The notes under the pieces are model-generated. The model had not been told where the DNA came from. It did not search any database and saw only the letters and a list, made by a program, of their open reading frames with translations. From assembly GCF_024172185.1 (NCBI RefSeq), contig NZ_JAMZEC010000001.1:1922001-1986000 (forward strand): a stretch of 64,000 nt of DNA, given 5' to 3'. This stretch comes from Nonomuraea roseoviolacea subsp. carminata (GTDB lineage Bacteria; Actinomycetota; Actinomycetes; Streptosporangiales; Streptosporangiaceae). The translations under genes were made by a program, and so were the position numbers. Below, in pieces: positions 43,773-51,335 of this stretch; within the stretch, counting starts at the first letter, position 1, and each line of letters starts with the position of its first letter.

Positions 43773-44482
43773 GCGAGGCTCCGGTCGGCGTCGGCGGTCA
43801 ACTCGAGGAAGGTCTGCTCCAGGCTGCGGCCGCGGTTGAGCTCGGCGACACCGCCCTGGACGAGCACGCGGCCGCGGCCGATCACGACGATGTGGTCGGC
43901 CACCTGCTCCACCTCGTGCAGGAGGTGGGAGCTGAGCAGCACGGCGCAGCCCGCGTCGGCCAGATCACGCAGCAGCGCGCGCATCCAGTGGATGCCCTGC
44001 GGGTCGAGGCCGTTGACCGGTTCGTCGAGGACGAGCGCGCGCGGCTTGGCGAGCAGCGCGTGCGCGATGCCGAGTCGTTGTCGCATGCCGAGGGAGTAGG
44101 AGCCGACGGCGCGCCGCGCCTCCGCGCGGGTCAGGCCGACCAGGTCGAGCGCCTCGTCGACGCGTGACCGGGGCAGCCCCAGCGTGATCGCGCCGAGGGT
44201 CAGCGTCTCGCGCCCGCTGCGGCCCGGGTGGAGGGCGCCGGCGTCGAGGAGCGTGCCGACCTGGCAGGCGGGACGCTCCAGCTCGTGGTACGGACGCCCG
44301 CACACGGTGGCCGAGCCGGAGGTGGCCCGGCCGAGCCCCACCAGGATGCGCAGCGCGGTGGACTTGCCCGCGCCGTTGGGGCCGACGAAACCCGTGACGC
44401 TGCCCGGCCCGACGGCGAAGGACACGTCGTCGAGCGCCTTCACGCCTTTGTAGGTCTTGGTGACATTGCTGAACTCGATCAC
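43769..44482 (-). CDS. ABC transporter ATPase (CcmA/DrrA type)
   Basis: The product has 237 residues. Walker A is GPNGAGKST, the signature region reads YSLGMRQRLGIAHALL, Walker B is ALVLDEPVNGLDP and the switch His is in LLSSHLLHEV. The SLGMRQRLG form and the C-terminal VAELNRGRSLEQTFLELT are typical of ATPases paired with ABC-2 permeases for export of drugs or peptides. It is divergent from the sensor kinase. Confidence 0.92.
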   Translation of the reverse strand: MIEFSNVTKTYKGVKALDDVSFAVGPGSVTGFVGPNGAGKSTALRILVGLGRATSGSATVCGRPYHELERPACQVGTLLDAGALHPGRSGRETLTLGAITLGLPRSRVDEALDLVGLTRAEARRAVGSYSLGMRQRLGIAHALLAKPRALVLDEPVNGLDPQGIHWMRALLRDLADAGCAVLLSSHLLHEVEQVADHIVVIGRGRVLVQGGVAELNRGRSLEQTFLELTADADRSLA

Positions 44483-44600
44483 GGACCCGAGTTCATCGCG
44501 AAAAGGCCCGCCCGGTCATCGGATCCAGGTCGACCATCGGGTAGCCCCAGGGTGGCACGACGATCGACCCAGGTCGCTAGGACCACACCTCCGCCCTTCC

Positions 44601-44613
44601 TAGGCTTGGGTCC
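44601..44613 (+). promoter_or_regulatory. Putative -10 element giving a leaderless transcript
   Basis: TAGGCT at 44601-44606 ends seven bases before the GTG of the kinase gene, and no ribosome site is visible. Transcription would start at or next to the GTG, as for many leaderless actinobacterial mRNAs. A matching -35 box is not clear. Confidence 0.4.
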
Positions 44614-45741
44614 GTGCACGACGCCCCCGCCCCCCAGCCGCCCCTCGACCGGTGGGGCAGCATGCTGCGCTATGTCGCGGCTCTGGCGCCGATGCTCTTC
44701 TACGGCGTGATCTGGGTCTGGATCGTCGCCCACAATCCGGACCGGCTGCCGCGCGCCCTCCTCGACGTGGGGCCGAGCCTGCTGGGGCTCGTCCTCATGC
44801 GGTGGCGGCGCCGGTGGCCGTGGCAGATCGCCGCGGTGACCGCGCTGCTGACCGCCGTGTCCAGCATGGCGACCGGCCCCGCCCAGGTGGCGTACGTGTC
44901 CCTGTGCACGCACCGCCGCTGGCGGCAGATCGTCCCGATCACGGCGCTGTTGTGGACCTGCATGTGTCTCTTCGCGGTCATCGGCGGCACGACGCAGCAG
45001 TTCCTGATCGGTCTGACCACCAACACCACGATCCTCGGCGGGCTGACTGTCTTCGGCCTCTACCTCCGTTCCCTGCGCGACACCGACCTGGCCAACAGGC
45101 GGGCGGAGGCCCACCGCGTCGAGCAGGCCAAGCTGGCCGAACGCGCGCAGATCGCCCAGGAGATGCACGACGCCCTGGCCCATCGCATGTCGCTGCTCGC
45201 GATGCTCGCCGGCGGCCTGGCCTACCGCACCGACCTCGGCCCGGACGAGATGCGGCAGACCGCGCAGGCCATCCAGGAGAGCGCCCACCTGTCGCTCAAC
45301 GAGCTGCGCACCGTGCTCGGCACCCTCCGCTCCGACGGCGCCACCGCGGCGCCGCAGCCGACCCTGGCCGACCTGCGGGAGCTGTTCCACGAGGTACGGG
45401 CGGCCGGGCAGAAGGTCAAAGTGGCCGACACCATCGAGCAGCGCGACCTGCTGCCCACGCAGACCGGGCGCAACGCGTACCGGGTCGTCCAGGAGGCGCT
45501 CACCAACGCGCGCAAGCACGCGCCGGGCAGCAGCGTGACGGTCGAGCTGAACGGGCGGCCGGGCGGCGCGCTGCGTATCCGCGTGACCAACCCCACGCCG
45601 TTCGGGACGTCCGCCGGTCCCGGCGGCAGGCTGGGCCTGGTCGGCCTGGGCGAACGGGTCCGCATGGCGGGCGGCACGATCGAGCACGCCCACCAGGAGA
45701 GACGCTTCGTCCTCGATGTCCGGTTGCCGTGGGAGGCTTGA
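44614..45741 (+). CDS. DesK-type sensor histidine kinase
   Basis: The product has 375 residues. Four to five membrane helices (residues 18-150) act as the sensor. The HisKA_3 segment ERAQIAQEMHDALAHRMSLL holds the phosphorylated His, and the ATPase domain has YRVVQEALTNARKHAPGS (N box) and GRLGLVGLGERVRMAGG (G box). The GTG start lacks a ribosome site. It pairs with the response regulator that follows after 4 bases and probably controls the divergent ABC exporter. Confidence 0.92.
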   Translation: MHDAPAPQPPLDRWGSMLRYVAALAPMLFYGVIWVWIVAHNPDRLPRALLDVGPSLLGLVLMRWRRRWPWQIAAVTALLTAVSSMATGPAQVAYVSLCTHRRWRQIVPITALLWTCMCLFAVIGGTTQQFLIGLTTNTTILGGLTVFGLYLRSLRDTDLANRRAEAHRVEQAKLAERAQIAQEMHDALAHRMSLLAMLAGGLAYRTDLGPDEMRQTAQAIQESAHLSLNELRTVLGTLRSDGATAAPQPTLADLRELFHEVRAAGQKVKVADTIEQRDLLPTQTGRNAYRVVQEALTNARKHAPGSSVTVELNGRPGGALRIRVTNPTPFGTSAGPGGRLGLVGLGERVRMAGGTIEHAHQERRFVLDVRLPWEA

Positions 45742-45745
45742 CCCC

Positions 45746-46393
45746 GTGATTCGCGTGGTGATCGTGGACGACGACCCGATGGTGCGCACCGGCCTGCGCC
45801 TCATCCTGGGCGGCGAACCCGATGTGCGGTTCGTCGGCGAGGCGGGCGACGGCCGCGAGGCGGAGAGCGTGATCAGCGAGCTGCGGCCCGACGTCGTGCT
45901 GATGGACATCCGCATGCCGGGCCAGGACGGCCTGGTCACGACGGAGACGCTGCTGTCCTGGCCGGAGCCGCCGCGCATCCTCGTGTTGACCGCCTTCGAC
46001 GCCGACGACATGGTGCTGCGTGCGCTCCGCCTCGGCGCCGCCGGCTTCCTGCTCAAGGACACCCCTCCGGCCAAGATGGTGGAGGCGGTCCGCGCCGTGG
46101 CCGCCGGCGAGCCGGTGCTGTCGCCCAGCGTCACCCACCAGGTGATCGCCGCCGCGACGGGCGGTCACCAGCCGCACCGCGAGGAGGCCAGACGCGAGCT
46201 GGCCAAGCTGACCGACCGAGAACGCCAGGTGGCCATCGAGGTGGCCAGAGGCCGTTCCAACACCGAGATCGCGCAGTGCCTCTACATGAGCGTCGCGACG
46301 GTCAAGGCCAACATCACCCGCATCTTCGCCAAGCTCGGCGCCGACAACCGCGTCCAGGTCGCCATGAAGGTCCGCGACGCCGGGTTTCTCTGA
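45746..46393 (+). CDS. NarL/LuxR-family response regulator
   Basis: The product has 215 residues from a GTG. The receiver domain has acidic VDDDPMVRTGL, the phosphorylated Asp in VVLMDIRMPGQDGL, Thr in VLTAFD and Lys in LLKDTPP. The C-terminal LuxR helix-turn-helix reads LTDRERQVAIEVARGRSNTE and continues to VATVKANITRIFAKLG. It is the output of the adjacent kinase. Confidence 0.94.
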   Translation: MIRVVIVDDDPMVRTGLRLILGGEPDVRFVGEAGDGREAESVISELRPDVVLMDIRMPGQDGLVTTETLLSWPEPPRILVLTAFDADDMVLRALRLGAAGFLLKDTPPAKMVEAVRAVAAGEPVLSPSVTHQVIAAATGGHQPHREEARRELAKLTDRERQVAIEVARGRSNTEIAQCLYMSVATVKANITRIFAKLGADNRVQVAMKVRDAGFL

Positions 46394-46414
46394 TGTGTGA
46401 CGGGCTCCCCTCCA

Positions 46415-46900
46415 CCGGCGCCGACCCGGTCGCCGTCCAGCGGCAGTCCGACCCGGCGAACCAGCTCCGCCTCCTCCAGCCGCCCCGTCTGCGCCAGAGC
46501 CTCGGCCAGTCGCGGGGCTGCCGACCCATCTCCGGCGTCAACGCGTGCGCGCAACTCCTCCGCGCGGCCTTGGTCCGCAAGCGAGCTGGGGCAGGCGTAC
46601 CCGGACAGGCCAGTCGCCGATGTGGGCACAGGCGCGCAACTCCTTCCCTCCCTCGGCCCCTAAGCAAGCCGGGGCTGGCATACACAGGCAAGCCAGTCGC
46701 CGGTGTCAGTGCTGGCGTAGGCGCAGAACTCGTCTTCTCGCCCCTTCTGCGAGCAGGACGGCGGGCCGCTCGGGGGCGAGGACGTCTTTGGCCTCATCCG
46801 CGTGCGCACGCAGGAGGGGTTTGGCCTCCTCCGGCCGGCAGTGCGCAACGAGGAGATCGGCAAAGACGCGATGTGCGGAATCAGGCGCTGACATGGCCAG
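46415..46900 (-). pseudogene. Decayed tetratricopeptide-repeat protein
   Basis: The 795-bp gap 46394-47188 contains minus-strand fragments of a TPR-like family common in Streptosporangiales: ADQGRAEELRARVDAGDGSA, then PRLAEALAQTGRLEEAELVR, and further upstream VFADLLVAHCRPEEAKPLLR. They lie in different frames with stops between, and a module of about 110 bp is repeated (GREGVARL... and GREDEFCAYASTDTGDWLA). No intact start is visible. The rest of the gap, 46901-47188, shows nothing certain. Confidence 0.6.
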
Positions 46901-47188
46901 ACAAGCGGCAACGTCAAGCCATCCTGACCCCGGCGTCCGAAGCCCGAGAGGTGGCGGGGTGTCACCGCGTGCCCCGGGATCACACCGGGTCGACCCGCGG
47001 TCTCATGAGCCGGCGGCGAGGAAGCCCCGGTGCCGACCGTCACGCTGGGGCGACATCGGAACCGAGTGTGTGACGCCACGGCAACAGGATGATCAATGCA
47101 GTGCCATCAACGAGAGGTGGCAGAAGTTCGCGCCAGGCTAACGGGCTGATCGCCGTCCCGTCACTCAGCGTCCCTACCGTGCCGGGGC

Positions 47189-48391
47189 ATGAAGAGCATC
47201 GCCATCATGATGTGCGCCGGCGCGCTGGTCGCCGGTCTCGCCGCGCCCGCCGCCGCCGATCCCGGGCGCGAGGCGAACGGCAGGGCCACGCTGACGGGCT
47301 TCGCCGCGCTGCCGGCCCAGACGTTCGTGCCCGGCAGCGAGCCGTCCGGCGCGCATCTGGGCACCGACCCGATCAACGGGGTCACCCCGCCGTTCCCCGG
47401 CCAGCCGGTGCAGGGGTTCAGCGGCATCGCCCGTCGTCCCGACGGCTCGTACGACGTCCTGTCCGACAACGGCTACGGCGCGCAGGCCAACAGCGCCGAC
47501 TTCCTCCTCCGCGTCCACCGGATCAAGCCGGACTTCACCACGAAGTCCGTCCAGGTGCTCGGCGGCTTCCACCTCTCCGACCCGCGCAAGCTGGTGCCGT
47601 TCCCGCTCACCAGGGCCAACCGGACGCTGACCGGCGCGGACTTCGACGTCGAGTCGATCGTGCGGGCCGCCGACGGCGGCTACTGGATCGGCGACGAGTT
47701 CGGCCCGTTCCTGCTGCACTTCGACGGCGAGGGACGGCTGCTGGAGGCGCCGATCGAGCTGCCCGGCGTGAAGGCGCCGGAGAACCCGTACCTGAACGGC
47801 GCGGAAGCGAACCTCGGCCGCAGCAAGGGCTTCGAGGGCATGGCGCGGTCGGTGGACGGCCGCCGCCTGTACCCGTTGCTGGAGGGGACGGTGACCGGCG
47901 ACCGGCCGGGCGACCTGCGCATGTACGAGTTCGACCTGCGCAGGCGCGCCTACACCGACCGGCGCTGGACCTACCGGCTGGACGACCCGTCGCACTCCAT
48001 CGGTGACATGACGGCGGTGGACCGGCACAGGTTCCTCGTCATCGAGCGTGACAACCTGCAGGGGGACGCCGCGAAGGTCAAGCGCGTCTACCTGGTGGAC
48101 ACGCGGGACAGGGACGGCGACGGCACGCTGGACAAGACCCTCGTCGCCGACCTGCTCGACCTGGCCGATCCGCGCGGCCTCGGCGGCACGGGCGGCACGG
48201 GCGGCACGTTCAGGTTCCCGTTCCAGACGATCGAGGACGTGATCGTCCTCGACGACCGCACGCTCGGCATCCTGGACGACAACAACTTCCCGTTCTCCTC
48301 CGGCCGCACCCCTGGTCGCCCGGACGACAACGAGTTCATCACCGTACGGCTGGCGCGCGGCCTCGGCACCGATCCCCGCGTCTACCGGTAA
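47189..48391 (+). CDS. Secreted esterase-like/phytase-like protein
   Basis: The product has 400 residues with a signal peptide ending near AAPAAADP. The phytase-like beta-propeller family signatures are FSGIARRPDGSYDVLSDNGY, FDVESIVRAADGGYWIGDEF, shown by its ends, KGFEGMARSVDGRRLYPLLE and QTIEDVIVLDDRTLGILDDN. Family members are exported phosphoesterase-like proteins of uncertain substrate. A GGTGGTGGT loop near residue 332 comes from short GGCACGGGC repeats. Single gene. Confidence 0.88.
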   Translation: MKSIAIMMCAGALVAGLAAPAAADPGREANGRATLTGFAALPAQTFVPGSEPSGAHLGTDPINGVTPPFPGQPVQGFSGIARRPDGSYDVLSDNGYGAQANSADFLLRVHRIKPDFTTKSVQVLGGFHLSDPRKLVPFPLTRANRTLTGADFDVESIVRAADGGYWIGDEFGPFLLHFDGEGRLLEAPIELPGVKAPENPYLNGAEANLGRSKGFEGMARSVDGRRLYPLLEGTVTGDRPGDLRMYEFDLRRRAYTDRRWTYRLDDPSHSIGDMTAVDRHRFLVIERDNLQGDAAKVKRVYLVDTRDRDGDGTLDKTLVADLLDLADPRGLGGTGGTGGTFRFPFQTIEDVIVLDDRTLGILDDNNFPFSSGRTPGRPDDNEFITVRLARGLGTDPRVYR

Positions 48392-48629
48392 CGGCCTCTC
48401 GGCGCGCCTCGACCGCGGGCCTGCTCCGCCACGGCGCCGGACAGGTCCACTGCAGTCCTCACCCAGCAGACCCCGCACGTCGAAGCCCGGTCCGCACGCC
48501 CGCGTCACTGAACCACCCCACCCGCTGGAAACCCTTCGCACCCGGGAGACAACGGTGACCCGACGCGGTGGCGGGAGTGCGGGGAACGCGGCGGCCGGCA
48601 GTCCGCCGCGTTCTGGAGGAGGGCGGGGT

Positions 48630-49790
48630 TCAAGGGGCGGGAGTCTCCTCGTCGCGGGGGAAGAAGGGCAGCTCGATGTGGACGCGGTCGGCGGCGGCGA
48701 GAATCTTCTCCGCGTCGTCGACCGGCGGGTGGATCGCCTGGTTGATCCGCGTCTTGATCTCCTTGCCGTCGGCGCCCGAGGCCATCACCCTTCGATCCCA
48801 GCCCCGCGTGAAGATCCCGCCGGCGCCGCCCAGGTCCAGGCAGGTGACGTACGGGCCGGGGGTGAAGTCGCGCAGCGGCACGTGGAGCAGGTCGGCCGCC
48901 GCGTTGTACCCGGCGACCTTGCCGAGCGGGGTGGCGTGCTGGCACGCCTGCATGACGGTGTGCTCGGCGTCGAACGCCGCAGCGGCGGTGTCCCCGGCGA
49001 CGAACACCTCGGGAAGGGCGCGCAGCCGCCGATCCACCGGTATCCGGCCGAGGTGATCGAGCTCGTCGCAGATCTGCCGGGTAAGCTCGCTGGCCCGCAT
49101 CCCCACCGACCAGACCACCGCGTCCGCTTCGGCCTTGGTGCCGTCGGAAAGGACGGCGTACCCGTCGCCGACCTCGGTCACCGTCGTCCCGAGACGGCGT
49201 TCGACGCCCAGCTCGTCCAGTGCGGCCTCGATCTCCGCACGCGGACCCGGGCCGAGCTGGTCCGCGACCACCTGCGACCGGTCCACCAGCAGCACCCGGC
49301 CCCGGGCGGCCAGCGCGGTCGCGGCCTCCAGACCGGTGAATCCCGCACCGACGACCACGGCCGTGCAGTCCTCCCGCTCGCGCAGATGGTCGGTGAGCCG
49401 TCGAGCCCCGTCGAGAGTGTCGATGTCGAAGAGCCGTTCGGCGCCGGGCAGGTCGTGGGGCCGAACCAGCCTGCTGCCGGACGCCAGCACCAGGCGGTCG
49501 TAGCCGATCTCCTCACCACCGGCCACCACCACGCGGCGGTCGGTGTCGATCGTGCTCACCGAGGCACGCAGGTGGCCGGCGCCGATCGGCCCGAGGATCC
49601 TGCGCAGCTCGACCTTGGCCAGGTCCGGCTCGGGCTCGTACAGGCGCGGCCGGAGCACCAGGTGCTCGTCCGGCGCGATGAGCGTGATGCGCAGGTTCGC
49701 GTCTCCGCCTGCCCGCTCGCGTGCCAGCGCCGCGCCCGCCGCGCTCCACACGCCCGCGAAACCGCCTCCGATGATCACGACGTGTGCCAT
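48630..49790 (-). CDS. NDH-2-like FAD/NAD oxidoreductase, ECF41 partner
   Basis: The product has 386 residues from ATG 49790 (GAGAGGACGGG upstream). The FAD motif is VVIIGGGFAGVWSAAGAAL, the NAD motif TAVVVGAGFTGLEAATALAA, and LPEVFVAGDTAAAAFD is the second FAD site. It begins 65 bases downstream of the ECF41 sigma gene on the same strand, a very common pairing in which the flavoprotein is the sigma factor target. It has no clear membrane anchor and may reduce quinones or carotenoid-like substrates. Confidence 0.88.
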   Translation of the reverse strand: MAHVVIIGGGFAGVWSAAGAALARERAGGDANLRITLIAPDEHLVLRPRLYEPEPDLAKVELRRILGPIGAGHLRASVSTIDTDRRVVVAGGEEIGYDRLVLASGSRLVRPHDLPGAERLFDIDTLDGARRLTDHLREREDCTAVVVGAGFTGLEAATALAARGRVLLVDRSQVVADQLGPGPRAEIEAALDELGVERRLGTTVTEVGDGYAVLSDGTKAEADAVVWSVGMRASELTRQICDELDHLGRIPVDRRLRALPEVFVAGDTAAAAFDAEHTVMQACQHATPLGKVAGYNAAADLLHVPLRDFTPGPYVTCLDLGGAGGIFTRGWDRRVMASGADGKEIKTRINQAIHPPVDDAEKILAAADRVHIELPFFPRDEETPAP

Positions 49791-49855
49791 CGTCCCGTCC
49801 TCTCTCAGCCTCACCCCTGGGGATCCGGGGACGGCAGGGAGACAAGACAGCGGGT

Positions 49856-50728
49856 TCAGATGTGACCGATGTGGGCGAACTTCTCGGGATTGGCCAGTCT
49901 CCGCAACGTCGTGATCCGCCCGTCGGCGACCTCCACGGTGTCGAGCCAGACCAGTTCGCCACCGCGGTAGGTCGCCAGGGCCGGCTGCCCGTTCACCTCG
50001 ATGATCTGGAACGCGTCGGGACGCCTGATCTCGATCTGCCTGACCGCCAGCAGGGCGATCGGCTCGGCGCCCTGGACCGGCCTGCGCGCGGCGGTCACCT
50101 TGCCGCCACCGTCGGCGACATAGACGGCCTCGGGGTGCAGCAGCTCGACGAGCTCCGCCAGGTCTCCCGCGTCGGCGGCCGCCTTGAACGCCTTGAGTAC
50201 GCGTTCGGTCTCTGCCTTGGACGCCCGGGGACGCTCCTTGACCGCGGCGACCCGCGCCCGCGCGCGGGAGGCGAGCTTGCGGCTCGCGGCGGGCGTGCCG
50301 CCGAGCACCTCGGCGATCCGGCCGAACGGGAAGCCGAAGACGTCGTGCAGCACCAGCGCGACGCGCTCGGCCGGGGTGAGCGTCTCCATGACCACCAGCA
50401 TCGCGGTGCTCACCGACTCGTCCATGAGCACCTGATCGGCTGCGTCGGGCCCGGTCAGCAGGGGTTCGGGCAGCCAGGGCCCGACGTAGGACTCCCGCCG
50501 GACACGCGCGGAGCCGAGCACGTTGTACGACGTCCGGGCGGCCAGGGTCACCAGCCAGGCCCGCAGATCACGCACCTCGGACAAGCCGGCGGCGGAGGCG
50601 CGCAACCAGACCTCCTGCGTCACATCCTCGGCCTCGGCCACACTGCCGAGGATCCGGTAGGCCGCCCCGAACACGGCGGGGCGATGCGCTTGCCAGTCGG
50701 CCTCCGCCAACGGACCGGTCGGCTCCAC
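49856..50728 (-). CDS. ECF41 sigma factor (SigJ-like) with SnoaL-like C-terminal domain
   Basis: The product has 290 residues from a GTG with CAGGAGG upstream. Sigma-2 includes YRILGSVAEAEDVTQEVWLR, sigma-4 includes LTPAERVALVLHDVFGFPFG. The ECF41 hallmarks are all visible: WLPEPL in the linker, DGGGKV and NPEKF (the NPDKL variant) in the C-terminal SnoaL/NTF2-like extension, which senses or modulates activity instead of an anti-sigma factor. It should direct transcription of the following oxidoreductase. Confidence 0.93.
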   Translation of the reverse strand: MEPTGPLAEADWQAHRPAVFGAAYRILGSVAEAEDVTQEVWLRASAAGLSEVRDLRAWLVTLAARTSYNVLGSARVRRESYVGPWLPEPLLTGPDAADQVLMDESVSTAMLVVMETLTPAERVALVLHDVFGFPFGRIAEVLGGTPAASRKLASRARARVAAVKERPRASKAETERVLKAFKAAADAGDLAELVELLHPEAVYVADGGGKVTAARRPVQGAEPIALLAVRQIEIRRPDAFQIIEVNGQPALATYRGGELVWLDTVEVADGRITTLRRLANPEKFAHIGHI

Positions 50729-51335
50729 CCTCGGCCTCCTGCTGGATCAGTACGCCGATTCTAGGAGGCCCGGCGTCACCTGGGCCACGGCCACCAGGCG
50801 TATACCCAGGCGCCTTTCCAAGGTGTGTGGAGGGACACCCGGGAGCGACGAAGTCCCGCAGGTCGCCGTTCGACGCCCACCAGGTTCTTCAGAGAATCTC
50901 GGGAGGCGGTGTCGGATCGTGGCGTCCAGAAGGGGCGGCACCGAGGCGAAGGAACCGCGATCATGAAGCTGACGACCGTGGCTCAGGGCACCATCGATGG
51001 AGATCGGCGTGGCGCGCTGACGCTGCGCACGGCCGCCGCAGCGGGTCACGCGTGGCGGCGAACGTCATGAGCTCCGGCACGACCGAGAACGCCACCAGCC
51101 ACCCCGCCAGTCCGGCGACCCAGTCGTACTCGGCCGCGAGCGCGAACCCGCTTCATGGACCATTCAACGGACGAAACAAAAAGCAGATAAAGGCGACCGA
51201 TAAAGGGGACGGCACCCTCCTCCGGCCGCGAACCCAGCTTTCACCTCGTATTCAATTGGTTTCCCATTCATCTGCAAGGGCGCTTCGCGACTCTCGGTTC
51301 TGCAGGAAAGCGGCGACGAGTGGAAGCGGGTTCAC
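50729..51335. other. Intergenic region between the ECF41 gene and the lanthipeptide locus
   Basis: No supported gene was found in these 607 bases. The last third (51160-51260) is markedly AT-richer, with AAAGCAGATAAAGGCG and GATAAAGGGG stretches, and probably contains the promoter of the lanL gene. Short frames here lack ribosome sites and recognisable products. Confidence 0.6.

Noticed and set aside
42042..44099. Very long plus-strand frame over the S26 gene end, microsatellite and ABC genes
   Set aside because: It crosses known genes on the opposite strand, has no ribosome site or domain, and includes the Asp-Leu repeat of the microsatellite.
50747..51319. Several short frames between the ECF41 and lanL genes
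   Set aside because: None has a ribosome site with proper spacing, typical codon bias or a recognisable product.
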